The notes below the pieces were generated by a model, which worked only from the letters and a program-made list of their open reading frames with translations, was not told the origin of the DNA and did no database searches. The position numbers were made by a program, and so were the translations under genes. From Enterobacteriaceae bacterium (GTDB lineage: Bacteria; Pseudomonadota; Gammaproteobacteria; Enterobacterales; Enterobacteriaceae), in NCBI GenBank assembly GCA_031253755.1, contig JAIRVT010000012.1, positions 1 to 56,043 of the forward strand: a DNA stretch of 56,043 bases. Reading direction: 5' to 3'. Positions within the stretch are counted from its first letter, which is position 1; each line of letters opens with the position of its first letter. Below are positions 9,314 to 18,774 of the stretch, in pieces.

Positions 9314-10062
9314 GATACAAATCCTCTAATTGGAGTACTTTAAGACGAAAATAAGCGCCGAAAATAAACCTCGCAATTTCGAGTATAGCTCTGGATGATG
9401 CAATTACAAATTTAATATAACTAGTTAAATAATAACGATAATTTAGGTTAATTGCTTATCATAATTTCTTTTTAAAATAAAAAAATCATCCAATTATTGT
9501 AATTATCAATATAGGCTCTGTGCCTATTCAACTTCAAGTTACCGCTTGTTTGATTTGTTTTTTTCTTATTTTATTTATTTTCACCTGACAAAGCAGTCGA
9601 TTTCTTATCTAACAAACTTACTTTATTTTCTGAAATTTAAGTTTGTTTTTCTATCGCTGTTACGACCTTACTTCGAAAAATGATCTGTTGATAGTTATGG
9701 GATTTATTTAATCCCTGCACTGGATTTATTTACATCTAATAACGTCATTCATCCATGATGATAAAATCCGTCATATCAAAACCATACAAACACTAACCTA
9801 AAAACCAAGTTATAAATAGTTTTTCAAAATGATAGGAATGTTTCTTATTCCGCGCGGTGCGCGGGAATATCGGGCGTAGCTGATGAAATATGAGAAATAA
9901 TATTAATATTGTTAATATTACAAGTTAATTATATTTAATTTCACTTAAAAAAATTAATCGGGTGTGCAATAACTGAAGTGAACTGGTTTTAAATAAATAG
10001 CGAAAAACGTATAATACTTCTTATTTTATACACAGTTACATTAACACAATTGGAACATCTCC
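9314..10062. other. AT-rich intergenic region between the DUF3761 gene and telA
   Basis: About 750 bp without a credible gene. It contains a small hairpin ATAGGC-TCTGT-GCCTAT (9511-9527) and a GC-rich hairpin at 9847-9870 (TATTCCGCGC, loop GGT, GCGCGGGAATA) that stands out from its surroundings. Just before telA a TATAAT hexamer (10010-10015) could be a -10 box, but no good -35 is present. Confidence 0.55.
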
Positions 10063-11166
10063 ATGAATACCGAATCTATCCCTGTACCATCATTCGAACG
10101 CCAGACTCACTCTACACAATTAGCCGAACGTGTTGATCAAGAGAAAATCAATGCACTGGCAGAAAAAATAGATATTTTTCAATCCACTGCGGTCATTGGC
10201 TATGGGGCGAAGCCGATGGGCGAGATTGCGCGTTTTGCCGATTCTTTATTGGAGAATGTGCGTTCAAAAGATGCGGGTGCCATTGGTAAAAAATTGTCAG
10301 ATTTGGTCATGTTCGTGCGCGAGAATGGTTCACTGACCAATGAAGAGAAAACCAGCAGCTTTTTCAGAAATATTCCTCTCATCGGCGGGCTGTTCAAAAA
10401 AGCCGAACGTGCAGTTGTTGACAGCAAAACCTTAACACAACAGGTCGATGCCATTACCGCTCATCTTGATAGTGCCATGACCAATCTGGTGCGCGACATT
10501 AATATTCTGGAACAACTCTATACGCGCAATTTAGGCTTTTATAAAGACATCACGCTATATGTCGAAGCGGGTAAACAGAAACTGGAGCAAGTACGAAACG
10601 AGCTGTTGCCTGAGCTGCGCCTGAAAGCTGAAACCACTCAGGACATGATGGATGCACAAAGCGTAAGAGATTTGATGGAAAATATCACCCGCTTTGAACG
10701 GCGTGTCCATGATTTGGAACTGTCAAAAACCGTGGCAGTTCAGACAGCGCCACAAATCCGCATTGTACAGAGCAACAACCAGCAACTGGCGGAAAAAATC
10801 CAGAGCAGCATCCTGACAACGCTGCCAATTTGGAAAAGTCAGCTCGTACTGCAAATGTCGCTGGATGCACAAGGTAAGGCCGCTAAATTGCAAAAAGAAG
10901 TGAGCGACACAACGAATGAATTACTGCGCCGGAATGCGGAAATTCTGCAACAAAACAGCATTGCAATCGCGACAGAAGTTGAACGCTCCATTATTGATGC
11001 CGACACGCTGCGTGAAGTGCAGGACCGTCTGGTCAATACCATTGAAGAAACCATGCGTATTGCTTCTGATGCCAAAGTCAAACGTGCGCAGGTGGAAGTC
11101 GAGCTTGCCAATATGGAAGAAAACCTGCGCCAGCGCCTGAACGCCGCCGTGACAAAATACCAATAA
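10063..11166 (+). CDS. telA: Toxic anion (tellurite) resistance protein, TelA/KlaA family
   Basis: This 367-residue cytoplasmic protein is almost entirely alpha-helical. The motifs GYGAKPMGEIARFADSLL and IPLIGGLFKKAE are typical of the TelA family (PF05816). Members are linked to tellurite and other stress resistance, and their biochemical activity is not established. The gene is followed, after an ERIC element, by a membrane protein whose C-terminus resembles XpaC; xpaC-telA pairs are common in Gram-positive bacteria. No terZABCDE-type genes are nearby, so this is a stand-alone TelA module. Start ATG has a weak GGAA upstream. Confidence 0.9.
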   Translation: MNTESIPVPSFERQTHSTQLAERVDQEKINALAEKIDIFQSTAVIGYGAKPMGEIARFADSLLENVRSKDAGAIGKKLSDLVMFVRENGSLTNEEKTSSFFRNIPLIGGLFKKAERAVVDSKTLTQQVDAITAHLDSAMTNLVRDINILEQLYTRNLGFYKDITLYVEAGKQKLEQVRNELLPELRLKAETTQDMMDAQSVRDLMENITRFERRVHDLELSKTVAVQTAPQIRIVQSNNQQLAEKIQSSILTTLPIWKSQLVLQMSLDAQGKAAKLQKEVSDTTNELLRRNAEILQQNSIAIATEVERSIIDADTLREVQDRLVNTIEETMRIASDAKVKRAQVEVELANMEENLRQRLNAAVTKYQ

Positions 11167-11192
11167 TAATCTCAGACAAAAATAAGACCTCT

Positions 11193-11318
11193 TATACCCT
11201 AAGTATTTCGAGTTGCCTCGCTTGCCGCAAGGGAGCACATTCTCTGGTATGTTTACAAAAACACGGCGATTGGAGTGAGTGAAACCAGCAAAGAGGCAAC
11301 TTGAAAGACGAAGGGTAT
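11193..11318 (+). repeat. ERIC element between telA and its partner
   Basis: A ~126-bp ERIC copy from TATACCCTAAGTATTTCGAG to TTGAAAGACGAAGGGTAT, with the conserved GGAGTGAGTGAAACCAGCAA core. It lies between the two genes and provides a TTG codon (11301) that opens the downstream frame. The real start is probably further in. Confidence 0.85.
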
Positions 11319-11345
11319 GGAAGACGCTTAAGGAATCGCTTTATT

Positions 11346-12341
11346 GTGGAACTCATAAAAGTATTTATGTGGCGTTTGCTGATTCACGGCATAGGGCTAC
11401 TGACGGGCTTTATTATCTTCAGCTTGACGATATTCGAGAACATCTGGGGATGGAACAGCTCCAACGTTGTTGAAGTACTGATATTTTCCGCTAATTATCT
11501 TGGGATGGTTGCACTTTGGCCTCCGCGTGATGAGCACAGCTCTAATTTTCTGCAATCCATCATTATCGTGTTATTGCTGGTACTGTGCCTGTTCGCCAGC
11601 TTGCAACCGATATTTATCCTGCTGGCAGGCACTGCCATGCTGCTGATCAAATCTATCAGTCAGCGGCTGACAAAACGCAGCCGGTTTGCCTTATTGATTA
11701 TCGCGTGTGTTCACCTTTTTTCCTTTGTGACACACAATTTTGCTCTCTTCCCGGCATGGTTCTGCATAACCTATGTGCTACTGATTGTCCTTGCCGGCTG
11801 TTCTGAACGGGTCACTTTCAGTGAGAAGGCCAAAAAACCTGAGAAAAGCACGCCCAAAGCCAGTACTGAAAACCAGCAACAGCCCGCAGCAAACGCTGGC
11901 AACGAGCAGCAAAATGATGAGAATACCTCTGGCGTGTTTAAAGAGTATTACCATCAACTGTCTGTAATTATGTCTTACCAGATTGCGCTCCCACGCGAGA
12001 TGTGGCCTTATTTTGGCAAGATTGAAGAAAAAACCAGGGCGATTATCGAATGTATGAAAGATGATGAGCGAGATATTCCGCATGGTACGGCATTTCTTAA
12101 TCGCTACTTACCGATGCTCAAGAATTCACTGGAATCTTTCGCAGCGCTCAAACAGCATCAGGCTAACAGCACTCAATTTCAGGAAGCTAACGCATTGACA
12201 CTGCAAAGTTTGCAGGAAATGAGTATGGCTTTCAGTGAAATGCACCAGTATCTGTTGGATAACAATGTTGATGATCTGATGGCTGATTTGAAATCAATGA
12301 ACCAGTTGATTCGCGCTCAAGGCTTTGAGTTGAAAAAATAA
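11346..12341 (+). CDS. Multi-span inner-membrane protein with an XpaC-like C-terminal domain (TelA partner)
   Basis: The frame is open from a TTG inside the ERIC repeat, but a GTG at 11346 preceded by AAGGA gives a 331-residue protein without repeat-derived residues. About five or six membrane segments fill residues 5-155. A Lys/Pro/Gln/Asn-rich linker follows, then a helical cytoplasmic tail. The tail (FLNRYLPMLKNSLESF, LLDNNVDDLMADLKSMNQLI) resembles XpaC-family proteins, which also end with a YYLP-like motif and an acidic L--D-DI--L segment. XpaC genes commonly sit beside telA, so the two products probably work together at the membrane. The family assignment is by eye; function is unknown. 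Confidence 0.65.
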   Translation: MELIKVFMWRLLIHGIGLLTGFIIFSLTIFENIWGWNSSNVVEVLIFSANYLGMVALWPPRDEHSSNFLQSIIIVLLLVLCLFASLQPIFILLAGTAMLLIKSISQRLTKRSRFALLIIACVHLFSFVTHNFALFPAWFCITYVLLIVLAGCSERVTFSEKAKKPEKSTPKASTENQQQPAANAGNEQQNDENTSGVFKEYYHQLSVIMSYQIALPREMWPYFGKIEEKTRAIIECMKDDERDIPHGTAFLNRYLPMLKNSLESFAALKQHQANSTQFQEANALTLQSLQEMSMAFSEMHQYLLDNNVDDLMADLKSMNQLIRAQGFELKK

Positions 12342-12346
12342 TGAAT

Positions 12347-12373
12347 AAGGCTGGTGAAAAACCAGCCTTTTTT
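12347..12373 (+). terminator. Intrinsic terminator after the telA module
   Basis: AAGGCTGG, loop TGAAAAA, CCAGCCTT followed by a T run, 5 bp past the stop. It also ends leftward transcription of potD on the other strand, though the A run there is shorter. Confidence 0.9.
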
Positions 12374-12390
12374 GTGAAGTTCAAACCAGA

Positions 12391-13458
12391 TCACTGGCTC
12401 GCCTTGAGTTTTTGGAAGTATTCTTCGTACAGTACATTGGCGTTACCAACGTCATTCTGCCATTCGCCTTTTTGGATCACGGCGCTGTCAGGGTATAACG
12501 ATTTATCGCCTGATATGGACGCTGGCAGCAGTTTCTTCGCAGCCAAATTTGGCGTCGGATAACCGATGGTTTTTGCCACCTGTGCGGCAATCTCCGGGCG
12601 CAATAAGAAGTCAATCAGCTTCATCGCGCCATCAACATTCTTCGCATTCGCCGGAATCGCCAGACTATCCATCCAGAAAATTCCGCCCTCTTTCGGCCAG
12701 ATAATATCAATCGGCGTTCCAGCCTGACGTGCAACATAAGCAGAGCCCGTCCACATCATGCCGATATCAACAGCACCTTCCATAAATGGGTTGGCCGGGT
12801 TATCTGAGTTGAATGCCAGCACATTTGGCATCAGCTTTTGCAGCTCAAGATAAGCTGCCTTAATCTCTTCGGGATTGGTGGTGTTACCGGAATATCCAAG
12901 TTTTAACAACGCCATCTGGAAAACTTCGCGGGCGTCATCCGTTAATACCAGACTGTTTTTGTATTCAGGCTTCCATAAATCAGCCCAAGAAGTAAGGGTT
13001 TTTGGATCGATATTCTCGCTGTTAACGCCAATCGCCGTCGCACCCCAAATATAAGGGATAGAATATTCGTTTTTCGGGTCAAAAGATTTGTGCAGCAGAT
13101 TAGGGTCAAGATTATGGAAGTTGCTGAGTTTGCTTGTGTCAATCTTTTGTAACATCCCTTCTTTACTCATCTTGGAGATAAAATAAGTGGAAGGAACAAT
13201 TAAATCATAAGCGCCGTCTTTATAGGTTTTCAGCTTGGTATACATGCTCTCATTGGATTCATAGGTGGAATAAATCACCTTAATCCCCGTTTCTTTAGTG
13301 AACTGGTTGAGCAAACCAGGCGGAACGTATTCAGTCCAATTGTAAAAATAAAGTGTTTTGCCATCATTGTTAGTGGCAGCCGCATTTACTGAACCAATGC
13401 TGAATGCCATCATTCCGGCCGCTAACAGAGAGAACCACTTTTTCATGCTGTTTTTCAT
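12391..13458 (-). CDS. potD: Spermidine/putrescine ABC transporter, periplasmic binding protein PotD
   Basis: A 355-residue solute-binding protein with a signal peptide cut near VNAAATN. It has the PotD hallmarks LYFYNWTEYVPPGLL, YDLIVPSTYFISKM, MMWTGSAYVARQA and FWMDSLAIPANAKN; Trp and acidic residues in these segments bind the polyamine. It delivers spermidine (and putrescine more weakly) to PotBC in the inner membrane. It is the last gene of potABCD, but 345 bp separate it from potC, including an interspersed repeat. Confidence 0.97.
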   Translation of the reverse strand: MKNSMKKWFSLLAAGMMAFSIGSVNAAATNNDGKTLYFYNWTEYVPPGLLNQFTKETGIKVIYSTYESNESMYTKLKTYKDGAYDLIVPSTYFISKMSKEGMLQKIDTSKLSNFHNLDPNLLHKSFDPKNEYSIPYIWGATAIGVNSENIDPKTLTSWADLWKPEYKNSLVLTDDAREVFQMALLKLGYSGNTTNPEEIKAAYLELQKLMPNVLAFNSDNPANPFMEGAVDIGMMWTGSAYVARQAGTPIDIIWPKEGGIFWMDSLAIPANAKNVDGAMKLIDFLLRPEIAAQVAKTIGYPTPNLAAKKLLPASISGDKSLYPDSAVIQKGEWQNDVGNANVLYEEYFQKLKASQ

Positions 13459-13803
13459 GGATCGTTATCCCCGCAGTTATACCAATTAACTCCAAGTTGC
13501 AGATTGCAAGACCATATGAATGTTTATGTCTCTCCGTTACGCGAAGGAGATACAAGACACATCTTGAAAGGCAACTAGCATAGTGCGTTATTATCGCGAT
13601 ATTTCCGTATATAACAGGCTCAACAGAAACCTGTCCCCCAAAAAAAGCTATTATAAGGCCATATTTTATGGGGTAAAGCCACCGATTGTTTACAAAATTG
13701 ATGTTTCAGAAACAAATTCTGATGAGTCAGCGTAAATGTGACATCTTCAATGAAGAAAAGCGTAGCCGGGCTGCAACTACGCTTAAACGGTGTTAAGGCT
13801 TAG
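13459..13803. other. potC-potD intergenic spacer
   Basis: An unusually long 345-bp gap within the pot operon. It contains a copy of the second interspersed repeat family (13479-13581) right at the potD leader; the rest is AT-rich without a gene. The repeat could alter potD expression relative to potABC. Confidence 0.6.
13479..13581 (+). repeat. Short interspersed repeat, second family (copy 2)
   Basis: Starts ATACCAATTAACTCCAAGTT and ends CATCTTGAAAGGCAACTAGC plus AT. An internal stem (TCTCC / GGAGA) surrounds GTTACGCGAA. The start and right half match the copy at 55795-55877, and the right half matches the copy at 8820-8928. It lies about 20 bp upstream of the potD start codon. Confidence 0.65.
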
Positions 13804-14583
13804 TTAAGGCTTAATGGTGCGATCTCGCATAACAAATTGGCTAATCAGCACTAATATTAATGATAAAGCAAATAAAATAGTCGCTAATGCGTTAACTTCC
13901 GGGGAAACCCCCACTTTAACCATTGAATAGATCTTAAGTGGCAGGATCTCATAACTCGGCCCCGTCACAAATGATGAAACCACAACATCATCCATTGACA
14001 GTGTAAAGCTCAGTAACCACCCTGCCATCACCGCCGGCATTGCCAGTGGCAGTATGATCTTACGCAGAATAGTCAGTTCATTCGCGCCCAAATCACGCGC
14101 AGCTTCCAGCATTTTGACATCGAAATCTTTCAGGCGGGAATAAACTGTCACGACCACAAACGGTAAGCAAAAAGTAATATGGGAAAACAGCAGCGACCAG
14201 AAACCCAATGACACGCCCAGCAGCATAAACAGTACCAGCAATGAAATCGCCATCACGATATCCGGCGACATCATCACCACAAATAACATGCCCCCGACGA
14301 ATTTTTTACCGCGAAACGAATAACGGTACAGGGCAACCGCCGTTAGTGAACCAATCAGTGTGGCGAATGTGGCGGAAACGACGGCCATCGTCAAAGAATG
14401 CCCTGCGGCTTGTAACAGGCTGTCATTGTTGAATAACAGACTGAACCATTTTGTCGTGAAACCTTGCCAGCTAATACCAAAGCGTGATTGATTAAACGAA
14501 CTTACCAATAAAATAATAATCGGAATATACAGGTAAGCATAAACGGTGGTCATAAAGCCACCGCGCAACAGGCGCCCGATCAT
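13804..14583 (-). CDS. potC: Spermidine/putrescine ABC transporter permease PotC
   Basis: The 259-residue inner-membrane permease has about six membrane segments. The EAA loop reads [20 protein letters not shown], which contacts the PotA ATPase. It pairs with PotB to form the channel. The start overlaps the potB stop by 4 bp, so the two are translationally coupled. The sequence follows E. coli PotC from [11 protein letters not shown] onward. Confidence 0.97.
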   Translation of the reverse strand: MIGRLLRGGFMTTVYAYLYIPIIILLVSSFNQSRFGISWQGFTTKWFSLLFNNDSLLQAAGHSLTMAVVSATFATLIGSLTAVALYRYSFRGKKFVGGMLFVVMMSPDIVMAISLLVLFMLLGVSLGFWSLLFSHITFCLPFVVVTVYSRLKDFDVKMLEAARDLGANELTILRKIILPLAMPAVMAGWLLSFTLSMDDVVVSSFVTGPSYEILPLKIYSMVKVGVSPEVNALATILFALSLILVLISQFVMRDRTIKP

Positions 14584-15440
14584 TCCAGTTCCACCTTCTT
14601 GTTCAGCAGCTTAGCCGCACGATAATAAATCCACAGCATCAGCCCCATGACTAATGTCAGGCAGATGCTGGTCGCCGCGCCAAATGGCCAGTCACGAATG
14701 TTGAGAAATTGGCTTTTGATCACGTTACCAATCAGCAGGTTTTTCGCACCACCCATTAAATCAGAGACATAAAATAGCCCCATTGCAGGCAGCAGAACCA
14801 ACAGGCAGCCAGCAATAATCCCCGGCATGGTCAGAGGAACGATGATGCGGATAAACGTTTGTAATTTCCCTGCTCCCAGATCGCGCGCAGCTTCCAGACA
14901 GGATTTATCCAGCTTCTCGATGCTGGAATAGAGCGGCATCACCATAAACGGCAGCAGAATATAAACCAGCCCCAAAACGACCGCTTCAGGGGTATACATC
15001 AGACGCAACGGATGATCAATAATTCCCGACCACAATAGAAAATCATTCAGGTAACCACGGGGACTGAGAAACATCTTCAGCCCATAGATACGAATCAACG
15101 AGTTCGTCCAGAATGGCACAATAAGCAGGAATAACATCAGCGGACGCCGTTTTTTCGGCATCCGTGCCAGAAAAAAGGCAAACGGATAGCCAATCACCAA
15201 ACAACACAACGTGGCAATGATAGCCATATTCAGCGAGTGTATCAGCACTTCTGCATACAGCGGATCGAACAAACGCACGTAGTTGTCCAGCGAAAATACC
15301 ATCTGTACCAGATTGGCATCATCACGCGTCAGAAAGCTGGTTCCGATAATCATCAGGTTTGGCAGGAAGACGAATAGTATCAGCCAGGAAACCATTCCCG
15401 TAATGACAATATTCTGGAATAGATTACGCGTCTTCTTCAT
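14580..15440 (-). CDS. potB: Spermidine/putrescine ABC transporter permease PotB
   Basis: A 286-residue permease starting [13 protein letters not shown], the start matching other PotB proteins. An in-frame start 42 bp upstream would add 14 residues that come from antisense-free potA coding sequence and is unlikely. It carries the [20 protein letters not shown] loop and six membrane segments. It overlaps the end of potA by 17 bp. Confidence 0.96.
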   Translation of the reverse strand: MKKTRNLFQNIVITGMVSWLILFVFLPNLMIIGTSFLTRDDANLVQMVFSLDNYVRLFDPLYAEVLIHSLNMAIIATLCCLVIGYPFAFFLARMPKKRRPLMLFLLIVPFWTNSLIRIYGLKMFLSPRGYLNDFLLWSGIIDHPLRLMYTPEAVVLGLVYILLPFMVMPLYSSIEKLDKSCLEAARDLGAGKLQTFIRIIVPLTMPGIIAGCLLVLLPAMGLFYVSDLMGGAKNLLIGNVIKSQFLNIRDWPFGAATSICLTLVMGLMLWIYYRAAKLLNKKVELE

Positions 15441-16554
15441 CGAACAGCACAACCTCCCAGCTTTCGACCCAAGTGACGGCAATCTTCTGGTTCAGGGTAT
15501 GGTCAACATCCGGGTCATCTTCATTAAAGAATTCACTTACCATCACCATTTTGCCGTTTTCCATTTCGACCACAGAATCCAGTGTCATTCCTTTGTAGTT
15601 GCGCTCACGAACATAGCCCACCAGACCGGATACCTGTTCGTCGTTTATTTGCCCATTGCTGTCGATTTCCTCTACCCGCAGATCTTCCGGGCGCAGCAGA
15701 ACTTTCAGTGTCTGCCCAGCGGTTACGGGCAATGGCGTGAAAATGTCACATTCATGGCCTTCCACATCAGCACGTATCCGATTTTCATCAATACGATGTA
15801 ATACTTTGGCATCAAATATATTGATTTCACCGATAAAACGAGCCACAAACAGATTTTTCGGCTCTTCATAGATCTCTCTCGGTGAGCCATCCTGTTCGAT
15901 ACGACCATCCCGCATCACCACGATACGATCAGACATGACCAGCGCTTCTTCTTGATCGTGCGTGACGAAAATAAAGGTGATACCCAGTTTACGCTGAAGG
16001 GCTTTCAACTCATTCTGCATCTGCTTACGCAGCTTATAATCGAGAGCCGACAGTGATTCATCCAGCAGAAGCACCTTGGGTTTATTCACCACCGCACGGG
16101 CAATGGCGACGCGTTGCTGCTGGCCGCCGGAAAGATGCGCGGGTTTACGTTCGGCGAATTCTTCAAGCTGCACCATACGCAATGCTTCTTCAACACGCGG
16201 AACAAGCTCTTTTTCCGGTGTTTTCTGCATACGCAGCCCAAAGGCAACATTTTCAAACACGGTCATATGAGGAAACAGGGCATAACTCTGGAAGACAGTA
16301 TTGACATGACGATGTTCAGCCGGAATATCAGTGATATCCTGCCCTTCCAGCAAAATCTTGCCGCTATCTACCGTTTCCAGCCCTGCGATCAGACGAAGTA
16401 CAGTGGTTTTGCCACAGCCGGACGGCCCAAGAATGGTCAAAAACTCGCCATCATTAATCGTCAAATCGAGCTGTGAAATAACTTGTTTGCCATCGAACCC
16501 CTTACTCAAGGCTTGTAGTTCGACGAGTGGTATAAGAGAGGTATTCTCAGTCAT
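15424..16554 (-). CDS. potA: Spermidine/putrescine ABC transporter ATPase PotA
   Basis: A 376-residue ATPase with Walker A (GPSGCGKTT, about 41-49), the LSGGQQQRV signature, Walker B ([11 protein letters not shown]) and the H-loop (FVTHDQEEA). A C-terminal TOBE-type regulatory region with [11 protein letters not shown] follows. It powers polyamine uptake through PotB and PotC and is the first gene of potABCD. An ERIC element lies about 90 bp upstream. Confidence 0.97.
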   Translation of the reverse strand: MTENTSLIPLVELQALSKGFDGKQVISQLDLTINDGEFLTILGPSGCGKTTVLRLIAGLETVDSGKILLEGQDITDIPAEHRHVNTVFQSYALFPHMTVFENVAFGLRMQKTPEKELVPRVEEALRMVQLEEFAERKPAHLSGGQQQRVAIARAVVNKPKVLLLDESLSALDYKLRKQMQNELKALQRKLGITFIFVTHDQEEALVMSDRIVVMRDGRIEQDGSPREIYEEPKNLFVARFIGEINIFDAKVLHRIDENRIRADVEGHECDIFTPLPVTAGQTLKVLLRPEDLRVEEIDSNGQINDEQVSGLVGYVRERNYKGMTLDSVVEMENGKMVMVSEFFNEDDPDVDHTLNQKIAVTWVESWEVVLFDEEDA

Positions 16555-16643
16555 TTATGCTATCATCTATCCCTTTGAATAATGCAGATAGAACCGCCAC
16601 GGGAAAAGACTGTGTTAGCTAGCAGAGCATCATTTCTCCGCTC

Positions 16644-16768
16644 TACCTTTCGTCTTTCAAGCTGTCTCTTTGTTGGCCTCGCTCACTCACCCTAGTCACA
16701 TAGTTATCTATGCTCCCAGAGATTCGCTCCCTTGCCGCCGCGATGCAACTCGAAATCCATTGGGTATA
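16644..16768 (-). repeat. ERIC element upstream of potA
   Basis: A full-length ERIC copy: CGTCTTTCAAGCTGTCTCTT, then CTCACTCACCCTAGTCAC, a central ATAGTTATCTATGCTC, and GATGCAACTCGAAATCCATT plus GGGTAT. The terminal and core palindromes are all present. Confidence 0.9.
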
Positions 16769-16984
16769 AAGCTCAAAGCCAGTGGCGCCGGTTGAAATTA
16801 CGAAGCGCGCATGATAAACGCAGTGCGCTAAAATTGAAAGCCGAAATAATGACAGTATGTCATTTTTTATTAACATTACGTAAATGGTCACATTTCATTC
16901 TATACTGAATCTGATTTTTCCATGATTCATGGATATAGATCACGATAATGCCGCTACCCACGATACCGCTAGCGTGCTCCGTAA

Positions 16985-17000
16985 TATGATCCACGTCACA
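16985..17000 (+). promoter_or_regulatory. Candidate CRP site upstream of mdh
   Basis: TATGA-TCCACG-TCACA matches the CRP consensus TGTGA-N6-TCACA at nine of ten defined positions. The right half-site is perfect. It lies about 270 bp before the mdh start. The same TGATCCACGTCACA core recurs at 53371-53383. Confidence 0.5.
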
Positions 17001-17271
17001 TTCAATATGAATTTTCTTAACAATATCACCGGGATAATTTTCAAAAAAGTGTTCGTTATCTCATTAACAGATAAGCATTTTGTCTAAAATAGGTAAATTT
17101 GGTGTTCCATCATTGGATTATTAGGTAGATAATCTGGCTGTTAACAGATTGTTTTTAATATGTAGTGATGAGTGAGGCTAAGAGTTTATCTCTCTGTCAA
17201 ACGGGAAATAGTGAACCTCTTAACCAGACAGATTTCAGTTTATTACAGCACTTATTTAAAGGAGTATCAGG

Positions 17272-18210
17272 ATGAAAGTTGCAGTTCTCGGTGCAGCCGG
17301 TGGTATTGGTCAAGCACTTGCCCTTCTACTCAAGACCCAGCTTCCTTCAGGTTCAGAACTTTCCTTATATGACATTGCTCCGGTGACTCCCGGTGTCGCT
17401 GCCGATCTGAGCCACATCCCTACAGCGGTGAAAGTGGCAGGTTTTGCTGGCGAAGATGCAACTCCTGCATTAGCAGGCGCAGATGTTGTATTGATTTCCG
17501 CAGGTGTGGCACGTAAACCTGGTATGGATCGTTCAGATCTGTTCAATATTAATGCAGGCATTGTCCGCAATCTGGTTCAACAGGTCGCTAAAACCTGTCC
17601 GAAAGCATTAATCGGCATTATTACCAACCCGGTGAATACCACTGTGGCAATCGCGGCTGAAGTTCTGAAAAAAGAAGGGGTTTACGATAAAAACCGCCTG
17701 TTTGGTGTCACGACGCTGGATATCATCCGTTCCAATACGTTTGTTGCAGAACTGAAAGGCAAGCAGCCACAAGAACTGGAAGTACCTGTCATTGGTGGTC
17801 ACTCTGGCGTCACTATTCTGCCATTGCTGTCTCAGATCCCAGGCGTCAGCTTTACTGATGAAGAAGTGGCAGCGCTGACAAAACGCATTCAAAACGCAGG
17901 TACTGAAGTTGTTGAAGCCAAAGCGGGTGGCGGATCTGCAACACTGTCAATGGGTCAAGCAGCTGCACGTTTTGGCCTGTCTCTGATTCGTGCTTTGCAG
18001 GGCGAAAGCAATGTTATCGAATGCAGTTATGTGGAAGGTGACGGAAAACATGCCCGTTTCTTCGCTCAGCCTGTTCGTTTGGGTAAACATGGCATCGAAG
18101 AGCGCTTAGATATTGCTCAACTTAGCGCTTTTGAACAGAACGCACTGGATAGCATGTTGAACGTTCTGAAAGCCGATATTGAATTAGGTGAAAAATTTAT
18201 TAATGGTTAA
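17272..18210 (+). CDS. mdh: Malate dehydrogenase (NAD-dependent)
   Basis: A 312-residue TCA-cycle enzyme interconverting malate and oxaloacetate in the cytoplasm. It has the NAD-binding GAAGGIGQA motif at residues 7-15, substrate-binding arginines in [13 protein letters not shown], the ITNPVN segment and the catalytic histidine in VIGGHSGVT. Length equals E. coli Mdh. The start follows AAAGGAG at good spacing. A strong terminator follows and a CRP-like site lies upstream, consistent with carbon-source control as in E. coli. Confidence 0.98.
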   Translation: MKVAVLGAAGGIGQALALLLKTQLPSGSELSLYDIAPVTPGVAADLSHIPTAVKVAGFAGEDATPALAGADVVLISAGVARKPGMDRSDLFNINAGIVRNLVQQVAKTCPKALIGIITNPVNTTVAIAAEVLKKEGVYDKNRLFGVTTLDIIRSNTFVAELKGKQPQELEVPVIGGHSGVTILPLLSQIPGVSFTDEEVAALTKRIQNAGTEVVEAKAGGGSATLSMGQAAARFGLSLIRALQGESNVIECSYVEGDGKHARFFAQPVRLGKHGIEERLDIAQLSAFEQNALDSMLNVLKADIELGEKFING

Positions 18211-18268
18211 TTCCATTAATTTCTAATTTATTAATGTACGAATTAATTTAAATAGATTAGATAACTAA

Positions 18269-18300
18269 AACCGCTAGTTCAAAATAGCTAGCGGTTATTT
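18269..18300 (+). terminator. Intrinsic terminator after mdh
   Basis: AACCGCTAG, a 10-nt loop, CTAGCGGTT and then ATTTT. Convergent sfsB ends just beyond it at 18324, so the hairpin may serve both directions. Confidence 0.85.
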
Positions 18301-18323
18301 TCAACAATTACATTGATAGCTAA

Positions 18324-18587
18324 TTATTCTTTTTTACCTCTAATTTTCCTTTCTAATAATTCTCCTGTTCGGGGATTGAAATAACGACTTGGCCATATTT
18401 CAGACGGATGAATTCCTAAGTAGTTTGCTATTATCCATTCTCCCTTGGGCCACGGGCGAGAAAGAGTGTTCGCCAAAGTTGATGAGCTTAGCCCTGATTC
18501 ACGAGAAACAGCGGCCAGAGTCGTTCCACGTTTGCGTAAAGCAGCAATAATATCAGCAGGATGCCAATCCGATTTCATAGAAATCAT
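18324..18587 (-). CDS. sfsB: Ner-like helix-turn-helix regulator SfsB (Nlp)
   Basis: An 87-residue DNA-binding protein close to E. coli SfsB/Nlp and to Ner of phage Mu. Shared segments are DWHPADIIAALRKRGTTLAA, GLSSSTLANTLSRPWPKGE and IWPSRYF. The helix-turn-helix covers about residues 22-60. In E. coli sfsB lies between ispB and murA and affects sugar fermentation genes. Here it lies between mdh and ispB, murA is missing, and it faces away from two Mu-repressor-like genes. The tail (ERKIRGKKE) is basic. Confidence 0.93.
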   Translation of the reverse strand: MISMKSDWHPADIIAALRKRGTTLAAVSRESGLSSSTLANTLSRPWPKGEWIIANYLGIHPSEIWPSRYFNPRTGELLERKIRGKKE

Positions 18588-18674
18588 TTTTTTAATCCTT
18601 TCCTATTAAATTTGAGGCCACATTAGTGGTATAACTAAAGCGTTAGAGTGAAATTAATAACGAACATAAACCTG

Positions 18675-18735
18675 TTATTAAGAAAATAAAATAACATTAT
18701 TTTTCCTAAAAATATTTCTAAATTTTTCTTAATAA
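18675..18735. promoter_or_regulatory. Inverted repeat in the divergent control region (possible operator pair)
   Basis: A perfect 12-bp inverted repeat, TTATTAAGAAAA (18675-18686) and TTTTCTTAATAA (18724-18735), flanks 37 bp of AT-rich DNA between the divergent sfsB and the first Mu-type regulator. Its position fits operators for one or both regulators; this is inference. Confidence 0.45.
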
Positions 18736-18774
18736 TGTCTTTTTTGAACTTGGTTACAAAAATAGAGAAACGTT

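Larger units (their letters stand above)
16555..17271. other. potA-mdh divergent intergenic region
   Basis: About 717 bp holding one ERIC copy (16644-16768), a small hairpin ATGACA-GTA-TGTCAT (16846-16860), the palindrome CCATGATTCATGG (16920-16932), a CRP-like site (16985-17000) and the mdh leader. In E. coli the divergent neighbour of mdh is argR; no argR-like frame is present here. Confidence 0.65.

Noticed and set aside
16995..17015. Possible ArgR box (ATTCAATATGAAT) near mdh
   Set aside because: The half-sites are in the opposite order to the ArgR consensus (TGAAT...ATTCA).
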